Shown here in pieces: positions 23,143 to 35,608 of a stretch of DNA of 64,000 bases. Numbering within the stretch: position 1 is the stretch's first letter; the number at the start of each line of letters is the position of its first letter. The notes under the pieces were generated by a model that saw nothing but the letters and a program-made list of their open reading frames with translations, was not told the DNA's origin and made no database searches. This DNA is from Neoscytalidium dimidiatum (Eukaryota > Ascomycota > Dothideomycetes > Botryosphaeriales > Botryosphaeriaceae). The position numbers and the translations under genes are program-made. Location of the stretch: positions 62,001-126,000 of the forward strand of contig CM074701.1 in the NCBI GenBank assembly GCA_037367355.1, given 5' to 3'.

Positions 23143-24789
23143 ATGGGCAAAAAAGAAGTCATTCACATCCGGTCCCGCGGCTGGGAGAACGACCCGGAAG
23201 TGGAAGCTTTCGAGCTCAGCGAAATCGACCACGCTCTTCCCAAGATTTATACCTTGTTGACCGTAAAGATCTCTTGTCCCCTTCAGCTTTGAAACGGAGC
23301 TGATGAGCAAACAGTTGACCTATGAGCTTGATGCCGGCGCCGACAAGGAGAAAATCGTTCAGAACCTCAAGGAGGGCCTCGAGATCACCCTCAGCCAATA
23401 CCGCTCCCTCGCCGGCGAGCTGGAGACCGACCCGTCCAATGGCAGGGTGTGGGTTAAGAGAAAGAAGGGCAAGACGGTCCAGTACATCGTGAACGACATG
23501 TCCGACGACGACACTTTCCCCTCTTACGAAGCCCTCGAACGCGAGGACTTTCCCGCCGGCAAGATGGACGGTGATCTGCTCCTTCCCATCGCCGTCACTC
23601 AAAAGCAACCCTTGACCCCGCTTGGCGAGGATAAAGACGACGAAACGCCAATCCTCGTGACACAGGTCAACTTCATCCGCGGCGGTATCATCCTGGCCGC
23701 CGCGGTCCACCATTGCTGCTCTGACGGTACGTCCAACACATAGTACCCATCGCGAGCTCGAGACCCAACCCAATTCTAACGCTCAGCAATAGGCCCCGGC
23801 ACCGACGGCTTCCTTTCCCAATGGGCCGCCAACAGCCGCGCAATAGCAACCTCCAGTCCGCTTCCGCCTTTCGACAGCAGCTGCCTCGACCGCACGCCGC
23901 TGATATCGCACGCCAAGCCATCCCCCGAGTGGATGGCAGCGACGCAGAAGAAGATCCGCTCGCTCGACCATGTCAAGGAGCCGCCCGCGCCGCCGCCGGC
24001 AGACTTCAAGATGCCGCCGTTGTCGCAGGTGATGTTCCACTTCTCGACGAGCGGGCAGGCAGCGCTGAAGGAGGCGACGAAGCAAGCGGACGAGAACAGC
24101 TGGGTCAGCACCTACGACTCGATCATGGCGGTATTGTGGCGCGCGATGACGCGGGCGCGGCTGGAGATGTTCAAGCCGGACCTGGAGAGCGACAGCCACC
24201 TGCTGCACGCCGTACGTCTCCTTCCCCCCTCCTCTCTCCCTTTCCGAGAGCACCTCTTCCGCCCACTGACCGACGCGCGATCCAGGTCGGCATCCGCAAG
24301 GCCGTCACCCCGCCCCTGCCCCCTCACTACCTGGGCAACGCGCTCCTGCTGCCCAAGCCCGGGATCCCGATCGGCAAGCTGGTCGCGCCGGAGACGCTGC
24401 CTTTCGTCGCGGCGACGGTGCGGCAGTCCATCAAGGACTACACGGACCCGCAGATGATCCGCGACACGCTGGACTGGCTGGCGGGCACGGAGGACAAGTC
24501 GTGGATCGCGATCCGCGTCAACGGCTTCCTCGGCATGGACGTGTGCGGCACCTCGTGGGGCACCATGACGCTGTACGCCACCGGCGACTTCGGCTTCGGC
24601 CGCCCTCGCGCGCTGCGCCGGCCGAAGCCGACCGTCGACGGGTACATCTTCATGTATCCGCGCCGGCCGAAGAAGGTCGACGACGCGGAGGAGGGGACCG
24701 AGGTGTGCGTTTGTCTGGAGAGCAGCTGCATGGAGAGGCTGTTGAAGGACGAGGAGCTGGCGAGGTTCGCGACGCCCCGCGGACTGTAG
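23143..24789 (+). CDS. BAHD/trichothecene acetyltransferase-like acyltransferase
   Basis: Four exons: 23143-23262, 23315-23726, 23793-24211 and 24286-24789 (1455 nt, 484 residues). The start is the ATG at 23143, giving MGKKEVIHIRSRGWENDPE. The catalytic motif HxxxD is H173-C-C-S-D177 and is followed by G. The structural motif DFGxG is DFGFG at 418-422. Both spacings fit the BAHD-like acyl-CoA-dependent O/N-acyltransferase superfamily, which in fungi includes trichothecene 3-O-acetyltransferase-type enzymes. It probably transfers an acyl group from acyl-CoA to a hydroxyl or amine on a small molecule in the cytosol. The acceptor is unknown. The neighbours (regulator relic to the left, MFS transporter to the right, tail to tail) suggest a metabolite-modification or detoxification role. 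Both catalytic motifs are intact. Confidence 0.88.
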
Positions 24790-25214
24790 ATTGTTTGTGT
24801 TCGAGATTAGATGTGTGACGATATTCCACTGTGCAGACAATATGACTGAGGTTGTCCTGAAATTTCCGGTGCTCGTGGGAAACGGACGTGTGGAGTTCCC
24901 CGGTGTGCGGGACCGGGAAACTACCCGGAGACTCGTCTCCCGATGACGCTCCGTCCCCGCCGCCTACCGACCTGATAGGACGTATCACTGTTGTGCATGT
25001 AGGAACTGGAAGTTGAGTATAGCGAGTGAATTTAAACATTAAATATCTACAGCTTTGTACAGCTTGCACTCTCGTCTGGTATCTCCAACGTCATCATCCG
25101 CGTAAGTGATCTTATAAGATTCTCATAGTAGCAGAGGTCTCCCACCGCTGAAAGCGTGACTACATGGCACGCCTCGCGGAGGCGGCTACCCGTATCTACG
25201 CCACCTCGGCCAGA
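24790..25214. other. convergent intergenic region
   Basis: Shared 3' region of the acyltransferase (+) and transporter (-) genes. No gene seen. Confidence 0.4.
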
Positions 25215-27171
25215 TCAAGCATTCTGCTTGGAGTCCGGGCGCACCTCCACCGACTGCGTGGTCGACGAGTCGCCCAGATCCGCGTGCAGCGCGTCCTCGA
25301 ACCTCACCTGAACGTCGTCGCCGAACAGGGGGCCGATCTCCTCGAGGGTGAGACCGGTAGTCTGCGCAAGCGAGTTAGCGATTCCGAATCCACATCCCCG
25401 AAGGCACGCTGCTCATCCGTGCTTACCTCAGGCAGGAGGAACCAGATAGCGATGCAGCACGGCACCGTCAGCGCCACGAAAACCATGTAATACTTCCAGC
25501 CGATCGTGGCGAACGCGGTCGTCGCGGGATACGTGTACGCCAGAGCGGGGCCGAAGAAGCCGATGTAGTTCAGGGTGGCGCCCTTGCTGCGCAGGTGGGT
25601 GGGCCAGATCTCGGCGCCGTAGACGTAGCCGGTGCACTCGATGGTCGACGTGAACCAGACGCCGAAGATGAAGTACATGGCGACGGCGGCGTTGAGGCCC
25701 GGCGCGTAGGTGGTGGCGAGGTAGAACTTCTGCAGCACGCCCTCGATGACGAGCAGGACGACGCAGCCGAAGCCGCCGATGACCAGCATGTTGACGCGGC
25801 CCAGCCGGTCCATCAGGAAGACGTTGACGAAGCAGCCGATCAGCACGCACGCGTCCCACGCCACGCCCAGCCCGAGCTGCATCACCGCGTCGAAGCCGAG
25901 GTTGCCCATGAGGGTGCTGTCAGGCACTGTCAGCTCTTCCCATTTTCTCTTGAAGGAGTTCGGACGATCGGCGGCCCGGGGGGGGGAGGAGGAGAAGATG
26001 GAGGACTCACGCAATCAGGTTCGCAATCACGGTGATGCCGGTGCTCTGGCCCATCGTCCACACCAGCAGCGTGCACACAGCGCGCTTGCGCATGCTCGGC
26101 GTCGTGAAGATGTACCAGTAGCTGCTCGGCAGGCTGCGCTCCGCCGCGATCTGCGCCCGGATCTGGATGAACTCGGCCTTGGCAACCGTCGCGTCCGGGT
26201 CCGCCTGGTCACGGTGCAGGCGCTGGAGGATCGCGCGCGCCTCGTCCTCGCGCCCTTGCTCGATGAGCCAGCGCGGGGATTCGGGAAGCGCGAAGAGCGA
26301 GCCCAGGAAGATGATGGAGAGGCCGGTGAGGACGATGAAGTTGAGGCGCCAGGCGTAGTCCTGGGTAAGGTTGTCAGCAAGATCGTCCTCTCACTGCTCA
26401 TTCCACGGATGGCTGGAGCAGACTGACCTTCTCGACGAAGTAGAACGCGAAACCCAACAGCGCAGACACGATGTATGAGCCAACAACGCACAGGCCTTGC
26501 GAGCCGACCAGCATGCCGCGGTTGTGTGGGGTCGCCAGCTCAGCCGTATATGTTGGTGTGTTGGAGAAGCACATGGCGGCGCCGAAGCCGGAGATGGTGC
26601 GGCCCGCGAGAAACATGGCGATGTTGATGGAGCCGGCTTGCAACGCGCTGGAGAAGATTAAGAGGAGCGCGGCGACACCGTTGGCGGCACGGCGGCCAAA
26701 TCTGTTGGCAATGGGAGCTTGCACTATGACACCGAGGAGAGCACCACCGAAGAAGCTGCGAGGGAATCAGTGGAAGCCCTTTGCTTTCTTGGTTGTATAG
26801 ATGTTGCGAAAGGAGCAGATAAGTTCTTGTAGAATCCTCGGCGAAGCAGAGACATCGGTGCCTCATTCTTGGCCAGAGAATTGCTGTAGCAAAGTGCTAA
26901 AGATGAACTTACCCTCCAACCATGCCATTGGTGCGTTCAATGGCATCAGGAGTTGACAGAAACTTGGCAAGGAAGGTTGGCTGAGCCAATGTGCCGGTCA
27001 GAATGTTGGCAGCATATCCGTAGATAAACCCTCCCAGTCCTGCAAGGGCAATGGTCTGAAGATTATCAGCTTGTAGTTCGAACAAGTCACAGTGTGTAGA
27101 CATACGGCATAGCTCATGGGACTGGTGTGTCCTCGCACAACGGCAGTCTCTGCAGGAACTTCTTTGCCCAT
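25215..27171 (-). CDS. MFS sugar-porter family transporter
   Basis: Six exons: 27171-27106, 27055-26913, 26755-26428, 26360-26011, 25916-25427 and 25361-25215 (1524 nt, 507 residues). The start is the ATG at 27171 (MGKEVPAETAVVRGHTSPMS). Sugar-porter signatures appear in order: RFGRRAA after the second helix, PESPRWLIEQGR in the central loop, DRLGR after a later helix, and PETTGLTLEEI at the end of helix 12. Alternating hydrophobic segments fit 12 membrane helices, so this is a plasma-membrane proton-coupled or facilitative transporter for a sugar or related polyol. The substrate cannot be inferred. All introns have canonical ends (for example a GTATGT donor in intron 1 and CTGAT branch sites). 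Confidence 0.9.
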
Positions 27172-29715
27172 ATTGACGAAATCCAGGTGCAATTCCACGC
27201 AGACAGCTGTCAATCAAGCTCAAGACTGTCGCCGAGCCAACCCTAAGGAAGATGGAGAAGGAGGAGAGATGGGAGCTCAACCGACAAGATCTGTGAATCT
27301 GGCGAGGAAGCCTATAAGATATCGACCATGCCTGTCTGGAACCACGCGAGCGGAGCGAACACCTCACCACCAACACGTGGCTCTGCCGATGCCTTACTCG
27401 CGAAGGAAGAAGCCGTCAATTGCAATTGCACATCTGATATCCAGCGATGGCCGCAAACGGTTAACGTTCAGCAATTCCCTCGCTTAGGCTGAGCGCAACA
27501 GTGGGCGGCGAGCGGGCGTTGCCCCCACCGCATCTGCGGTTTTGTCCCCCATTCGGCGAAGTCGGCGGTAATTTCTGCCTGGTTACTTCGGGGAACCCGC
27601 TTGTCGAAGCGCTTCCGGGCGGCTGCAGAAAAAAAGAAAGGATGGAGCCAGGGTGATTTTCTGCATCTGTGCCGCTACAGGTCTTTGACGCCTGAGGGTT
27701 GCATATGCAAGTAGCCAACACGAAAGCCGGACGCATGGGTGGAGTAAGTGGTTTGATAGTTTGGCTTGGCAGGCATTCAGGGCCCCGGCGAACGCGTACA
27801 ACGATGGTTCCAAATGCCGTTAAACCGTTGGCCCGCGGGTTTCACGTATAGGCATCCCGTGCCGATCCCAAGCGGACGGAAGGGCGAACCCATGTCTAGC
27901 CTGGAGGTCCCTGCACCAAAGGGCCAGAACTCCAGGGATCTTGTGCTGTCTGCGTTGTGCGGCGCAGTGGAAGTTTGTCCGATTTTCTGATCTTTGCCGC
28001 TTTTTGTTGCCTTCTTCATGCCTGTCCGTCCCTTCACTTCCTTTCCTTTTCTTCTGGACGCTTGCAAGCGGCGGTGTGCCTGCTGTATGACTCGATCACG
28101 ATGCAGAAACGCCGCATCTTTCGGAGATTCGTTCAGGCCGCCCTTGCCAGATACCATTCCTCCCCTTGCATCGCCAGAAGGGATTGCGCTGCGCGGCTCT
28201 TTAAACACCCTCGTGCTGCAAACGTCGAACTTATGAAAAACTGAATCAGATCCACCGAGAAATTTTTCTCGAATCTTTGCCGAGAAGGCTTGATGAGATT
28301 ACCTGAGTAGAGATCAGGGGACGACGAATGCTGTGAAGGACGGGCATGTCATGCCCTCTCGCCCAGAGACGCCCTACCTATGCATAAAAAGCCACGGTCA
28401 CTCTCCCGCTCTTCCCCGTATTATTCACGAAGGTCTCCTGAGTGCCACAAGCCACCGCACCCGAGATCGACCTGACCGTTGCCGGCTAATCGGAGAAAAG
28501 GCACGACTCGTGCAGGAGTAGCCGACACCGCCTTGCATGACGGCGCTCGAGGTATCCTGGACAGTGTGACAGCAGCGTGTATCACAGGACGTGTGGAAAA
28601 GACGCTCCAACTGTGCGGAATAAGCTCAAGCAAGCACTCCGGTACTTGGAACAGTACTCATCCAGCTGCTACAGACCAGGACTCTACGCCGTGCACCGGG
28701 TTGCTGGCCGTGCCATATCGTTACCCATCAATCAACACCCTCGCTTGCCCATGCCTAGTGGGTGGCGTTGGAGGCTAGCCGATGCCTGTGCCTGGACTGT
28801 GGCACACGGGCCGACCGACTGCGAAGCGCATCGAACACGGTATGCCGATGCACTGGACCAAGGTACTTGCGGTCAAAAGAGCCGTAATCAGCAATGGCTC
28901 AGCGACTGTAACCGATGTTGATCGCATTGTTGATCACCGGATTACGTTTATGATGTTGCGGGGATGATTGGGAAGAGCGCAGTTTCAGACCGCTGATCTT
29001 TTGCGCGTCTCACAGGATGTTCACGATTGACAACGTTGATCTGAGGAATATCTTACGAGGCCTACATGACTGCTTCTATTGACTGCAGTTAGCTCGGTTG
29101 ACAGACCCTTCGCTGGCTCGACAGGCACAGACCCTACGCGTGTACGAGATTGGTTTGAAGCTCTGTCCGGATGGGTCTCCCAAAGGAAGTGCAAGGCCGT
29201 ATGAAAGTAGACTGTCGGTGGAGTACCACTTATGCTGGTAATGCGTACAAAGCGAGTTCTGTGACTTCTTCGGCTCCAGGCTGAAATGCATGAAGAGTAT
29301 GCCAAATCTTTGTTCAGACTGTCATCTGATTGGTGGATTAGTCCTTATCTACTAACAAGATCATCACTGCGCCTTTTTCGCCCGGGATTCTATGTGCTTG
29401 GAATCGTTCAGGACACCCACTTATGACCGGCTGGAACGTCGTGAACAAATATTTCCGTGCATGTCCATCGAGCGGCCCTTGATGAGAGCCCAGGTGAATC
29501 TGTGCGTTATGAATGACACCTTCTCAACCGAAACGTTCTTTGCCGAGGTCACGATGTAGAAGACGTTGAAGATTCTATACAATGTATTTGAGATCTGTTG
29601 CTGGGTATAAAGTAGTTTTTCGAGAAAGACCAATAATTCAGTGAAGCCGCCAAACAAAGGAAAAATCATTAATTATGGGCCTCGAGATCCAAGGCTTTTC
29701 CGCTTCTGCGACTCG
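27172..29715. other. gene-poor intergenic stretch
   Basis: About 2.5 kb. The left end carries the transporter promoter and the right end lies beyond the 3' end of the rhodopsin-like gene. Open frames here overlap one another on both strands and none shows splice or domain support. Confidence 0.4.
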
Positions 29716-31070
29716 CTATCTCGCGTGCGGAGCGCCTGGTCGTCCGTAGTCATCGCTGATGCTGTTGTCCGATACGTTGTCATAAGTGACTGTCACCTCT
29801 TGTACCCTTTGGATAGCCTCGCCGCGACCCTTCTGGTCTCCCAGGATGCTCCTGTCACTATTTCCATCCGAGTGTACAGACGCTTTGCCTGCTTGCGTGG
29901 TATACATGGGATCTGAAGCCTTTTTCGCGGCTCCTGGCATGTAGTCGAGGTTGATGGCGCCGCCCTCTGCCCTGGAGGGAAATCCACCCTTGGATTGGGA
30001 ATGCTTGTAGTAGTTTCCATATCCGGACGAGCTCTGTCCGGTGACACGTTTCCACAGAGGCCGAAGCGCGGGCATGGTGACGCAGACAATCGTTACGGTC
30101 AGCTCCGAGAACGTCCAGCAAACACTATCCGAGCAGGCATCTGATTTGTCAGCATTGGATTCGAGAGGAACTGGGGAGTGACGCGTCTTACAGAGGTAAT
30201 CGGCCGAGTTGTTTAGGGCGTCCAGAGTAGTTGTCCGAACGATACCGCAGATGCCTGCAAATATACCCAATGACAGGGAAACACAGATAGTGATCTTTTC
30301 CTTCTTTCTCATGTTTAATTGCCAGAGAACAAGCCACGGAAACAGGGCGAGGAAGAAATCCATGGCGGCCGACCACACTTCGGTGTCAGAATTAGCAAAT
30401 GCAGTGCTTCTAGTGAGCACATTTCGTGACTTACCGCATGTAAGAGTGGCGATCACGGAGAGCTTCAGCTTAGGGGTTCCCTTCACTGAGGGATCCCAGA
30501 GAGCTTCTACTGGATCCATCTGCGCAAACACTGAGATGCAAAGCAGCAAGCTTACTGCCATCATCGTGATGATCCAGAACCAGAGCACGATGTAATGCCT
30601 TTGATTTTTTGTCAGTGAAATGAGAACAGACTGAGGCGCCGGGAAACCCACCAGGTCTTATTCAAAATGCGAATCAAGAACACAGCAACAGCGCATTTAC
30701 TTGTTCCCATTGCAATTGAAATGACGGACTGGCCAATAAGGAAGGTCTTCATGGCCATGGACCACTCGGACGCTGGCACGATATCCTTCACATGGATTCC
30801 CAGCCCGTGTTGCGCGGAAACAGTGCATATTATGGAGAATGCCAGCATCAAGAACTTCGGACACAGTCAGAATACGTTCGGGCCGAGGGATTAGGAGGCT
30901 TCAGGAAGACATACCCAGGTCACGAAGAGCAGCCAGTCATCCCAGCCAACCTGGCCACCAATCTTGCTTCTTGTGTAGTACCGCAGCGAAATCACAGTCA
31001 AGGCCAGCATCGTCTCGACCCACAAGACGGCCATCAGCTGGGGACCCTTCTGCTGGATTGCTAGCGGCAT
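29716..31070 (-). CDS. PTH11/rhodopsin-like integral membrane protein
   Basis: Five exons: 31070-30915, 30854-30652, 30598-30435, 30377-30192 and 30140-29716 (1134 nt, 377 residues). The start is the ATG at 31070. The first two thirds hold about seven hydrophobic helices. They include the family-typical GWDDWLLF after helix 1-2, a helix rich in small residues (SVISIAMGTSKCAVAVFLIRI), and ELTVTIVCVTMPALRPLWK closing the membrane domain. This is the fungal rhodopsin-like/PTH11-like domain, found in large families of plasma-membrane receptors thought to sense surface or chemical cues. The remaining hydrophilic tail is rich in Ser and Gly and probably cytoplasmic. No CFEM domain precedes helix 1 in this model, although a CTTGCAG acceptor-like site just upstream leaves room for another 5' exon. 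Confidence 0.85.
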
Positions 31071-34000
31071 GTTGTCGGATGGGATAAGGTTCTGCAAGAC
31101 CCGTCAAGCCCTGTTCCACTTTACAAGCGTCGACGGGAGGGCTGTAGGAATATATTCAAGCGCACCGTTTGCTTGGGAAGCATATGATACTTAATCTGAG
31201 GCACGACGCATCTGCGGGCTCAGCTACGCCTCTGATCTCCGGGCTAGTGGGACCCGTGCTTTTCGAACCTGAGGGCCGGGACGAGGTGCGCATTTCCGTC
31301 GCACATCCTAGGCAAAAGGCCCTTTCGCGAGACGGCGAGGGGTGCTTTACGATATCACAGGCGGACGATCTTCGATGGACGGGGGCCTGGTCGGCTACCT
31401 GCACTTTATGGCTAGCTACTTAACGCGCACGTTATTCCTATTTCCACGCTCCACTCCCTTTACGCGCGTGCTCATCAGGAGACGAGCGGATTGGAATAGT
31501 CAGACATAGTCTGTGGAGAATATGGATACGGGAGCGACGCCGCCATCCCGAAAGGACCGATTGTCTTGCCGCTGCCATGTGTGCCTGGGGAATCCACGTG
31601 CTGTAAGCTCTATTTAGTGCCAGCAGCACAATCCTCTGCCGCGATTGCATTGAATTCCAGCCGTGTGAGCAGTCAGTCTAGAGCGGCGTTTGAAGCACAA
31701 GAGCAGATTTCAGTTGCGGCGGTAGCGGGCTGCGTCAGTCAACGCGCAGCCGCCATCGGCGAATGTGACGAGTAATGGCACAGCTACCATGGCGTGAAGA
31801 CAAACAGGGCCTGAAACCTCGCTTGGCTGCAGGTCGGGGCTTTTCTTGGCCACGGCCCTGCCGTTCACCCACCGCGCCGCTGGCGGGAAGGGCGCCGACG
31901 TCTCTGAACGGCTCGTCGGAGGTTGCTCCAAAGTCTGTGCGGAAGAAGAAGCAAGTAGTTGCCCCTGTCTGCAGCGCTCATCCCTGTCTGCGACGGCAAC
32001 TACATTCTCGCACGCTCCCATTGTCAGGCCTCGAGCACGGACAAAATGGCGGGACAGGGGGCCCTGCCCTTCGTCACAGCCGCTGCTGTTCCCCAGGAGG
32101 CAGGGGATCTGCAACGGTACGATGCTACTGTTCAGCCTCACCCGGAGCTGCCGTCGCTGCGACCAACCACCTCTGCAGGCCGAGCGGAAGACCAAGTACC
32201 AAAATCAGCCACCTTCGAGCCTCGACCTGCGGACCAGGTCACGGGGCAGGGCTTCATTTGGAAGCAATTTTGAATCGCGGGCCGAAGAATGCCTGTCGGA
32301 ACCCGCGCCCAACCCGCAGATTTGGGCTCGCAGCTCGACCGTACTACGTGCAATACACTCTCATCTTTCCCAGCAATCGGGCTGCACAGACGAGAGGTCG
32401 GCTTACGAGCAAGGCTTACGAGGCCAGAACGCAAACTGGGAGTGCCCTGTCCTTATCCTGTCGGCCGACACCCCCTAGCATTCCCCGAGCATGCAAGTTT
32501 TGCTCACTCGCGGCCAAAACGTGACATCCACGCATACGCCCTGGGACCCCCTGTCGGGAACCGGCATCAAGCCTCCTACCTGATTCATTACGAAGGTAAA
32601 AAGAAAATATGCGAAGCTGTGGAGCCATTCCGCCTCGCGACGCTTGTGATATCTCCAGAAGTGTTACTGATTGGTGGAGTGCATCAGGAGTTTAATGAAG
32701 GCACGCTATTTGGATATATAACGGTGATGATGCTATGCACGTCTCTACGCTGCACTTTCAAGTCCAGACGCTGAGACTTGAAAGACGCTCAAAGGGGCAC
32801 TTTTGCCAAGGATTTGCGACGTTGAAGATCTTATGACGCCTACGCTCTGGCCAGACAGACCTCTCAGAAGACTCACGGACTTAAGATGCTCTCTAAGGTC
32901 TTTGACGATCTTCTCCTTCCTTAAGGCTGTATGACGGGCAGCGTGAGTTGCAATCACTTGCAGAATTGTGAAAGTCCCGTGAAGTAGCATGCAGCAGCCC
33001 GGAACTCCTCCGAGGTGTTCAGGAATTGATTACGCAGCTCACTGCTCTCAAGTTCCACGTCTGCGGGATGAGAGCTGATACCTTAAAGCTTATCTGCTAC
33101 ATGATATTTTCAAGGCTTGCAACCCAACAGAGAGGATATACGGCCCGAACTGCCATTATCCGTGCTCGTAATGCGTGAAAAGCGCATGTGAATCCACTCT
33201 GAGATCCCCTTCGGCTAGAAATCAAGGGAAGGTGCCTTGTAGGATGGCAGGATCGTATATCTTACTCGTCTGAGACTCAACATCTCCTACATTGTAGATT
33301 GGAATTGAATAAATGTAGTGTTCTACTGGCGTCATGTCTACAATCGCGTTGGCCTTCAATTACTTTTTACCACAATGACTGAGCCCTGTACGGCCTGGAA
33401 CATTTTAGCAAACCCACACTTGGCTAACTTGCAGGCTATGATACATGCAATAAGTCAGAGTTGACAGGTTCATAATCTTGGAGAAGGATATACCGTGTCG
33501 GCCTGACTCTGGGTTCACGAGTCCGGCAAAACGCAGAAAAGTTGTAGCAAACGCTTGCGCAGTGCGCTCACAAAAGCCGAGAAGCATGATCATACGTGAG
33601 CAGCGTAAGATAAAGAACGTGAAGGTAAGACTGAGCTACTGCTACGATCAGGTACTGGATGCGGTTCCACCGAGATCGTTTGCCCATAAACCCGACATGG
33701 CCTAAGTTTGGGTGCCGTCGCGACAGTTTCTTACCGTTCCGTACCGTCATGATGCATACTTCAACAGTGGCTGTGATATCAGGAACGGTATTTGCGATTG
33801 CTTCCCAGCACAGAAACAGCCAGGCACTTATCCAACATGTTCACTGCAGCTCCAGAACTGAAAATTGCACCGAATGGTGTAGATCCCGTCGTCGGGAGAA
33901 TTGACCAAATCCAGATTCACATGTTTGCCTAGAAAATAAGTTCTCGTCTATGGGGCGATCCCCTTAGAATTTCTCGTTTGTTGACGGTGAGGAACGCGTT

Positions 34001-35608
34001 CAATTTGACGGGAAGGGTGGCCCGCAAGGGACGGTTCATTCTCCCCCCGGAAAACGGCATCCCAATCTGCTTACGGAATGCGGAGTTTAGCAGGTACCTT
34101 ACATCCCGCAACTACCATCCATAGGAACATGATTTCCAGAATGAAGATATATCAACACCGCAGAGCTTCCTTTTCGATGAGTTTGGATGCTGTGCTCATT
34201 TGGTAGGCCCTGCGTCATCCGATGACTAATCCCACCTCTCACTCCGATATTCTTGACACAAATCGAGACATTCCAATAGCACTGCTCTCGATGAACAAAA
34301 AGTGGGCTTTCGGAAAGTCGGCAGCGCTATGGTGGCAAAGTGGGCTTGTAAAAAGTGAGGAGTGAGGCCGAATACTCCTGCGCAAATCTGATAAATTCTT
34401 CCCTTTCAGCCCAACCAGAGCCTCCTGCGTAGCTCATGAGCTTGCCACGAACTTTTTGCATCGGTTCTGCTCATTGCTTTTGAGTCCACGGCAAATCTCA
34501 AGATATGGAGTAGGTAATGGCTATTCAGCAGGGCGTCCTAGAATTTTCAGAAGCACGTAGAAAGCGCTTGTGTAATTCTAAATTGTATCAAAGAGGGGGA
34601 AAAAAAGGAATAGGAAAATATTCAGATGGAGGTCTAGATTACTAGCTCTGACATGTTTAGTAGTATCTGAGTAGCTGCGCCATGAAAAGTAAGAAGAATA
34701 GGAACGGCTCACCTACCATTGTCACAACAAAAGAGGAAATTGCCATGTGCTTGGGCGCACAGCCTCGGTCTCTTGAAATTGCTTGGCCTGCTTTCTCCGA
34801 CGTCACAGTATCTTTAGGTCGTCATGCTGTTGTTTACAATCGTAAGTTATCGCTAAGAGCTCGTTCGCCCTTCCTAAATCTTAATCATCGACGGCTTACT
34901 CGAGAATCCAAGCTGCGCAAAGCGATATGACTTTTTGGAGCGGCTTAGATTGACGCTAGCCGAAAGGCGACGCGGTCGGGAGAGAAAAACAAGCCTCGCC
35001 AAGGTCGAAACGTCTTATCCTCCCCGCCCACAACAACTTTGAACCTCCAAACATCGTCCCATCTGCATTCAACGCCTTCCCTCATCTGATGTTAGATGTT
35101 GCAAGGCGTGGATTCCGCAGGTGCCCCCCCCTCGGGAGGTAGCCCTGGCACGGGTTGGCCCACGTTCCTGGACTGACTGAGGTAATATTACGAGCACATC
35201 AACGACGAGATCAAATCACAGGCCGTCAATGGGGTGGCAATGCTCGGGGAGGGATCAGGCTTCCTCCACGTTCTATTGTGCTAGTGCCTCCCTTACTTTG
35301 CGGCGATCGAAGCGCGCGAGAAACCCAGGCCAGAATGTCCCTGTTTTGCTCTCTCATTCTTTGCCTTCTCATCTAGCCCATTCTCCGGATCGCATATTAT
35401 CTAGAGCTTCCAAGGCAACCTCTCATTTCTACGTCGACTACTGTCACTTTGTTCAGTCCATCGTTCCGTGCGTTTCTTCGTTCATTTTGCGTTGATTTGG
35501 AGACGCTGTTCCCGAACGCGATCGTCTCGAATCTCTGATCTCCCAATTGGTCCAGTTTTGACGATAATCACGAAAATAGTAAGTAATACCGCTTGTGGAT
35601 AGATTGAC
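31071..35608. other. 4.5 kb gene-poor region before the giant adhesin
   Basis: No exon with convincing coding character. Overlapping frames at 31775-32524 are open in all three phases on one strand, which points to composition rather than coding. The last few hundred bases, pyrimidine-rich around 35200-35500, are the probable promoter of the adhesin. I see no transposon terminal repeats or transposase motifs. Confidence 0.4.

Noticed and set aside
31775..32524. 249-residue plus-strand frame
   Set aside because: ATG-initiated but Arg/Pro/Ala-rich without domain structure. The other two frames on the same strand are also open here, which indicates base composition rather than coding.
34682..34930. 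82-residue plus-strand frame
   Set aside because: Short and without domain, signal peptide or splice support.
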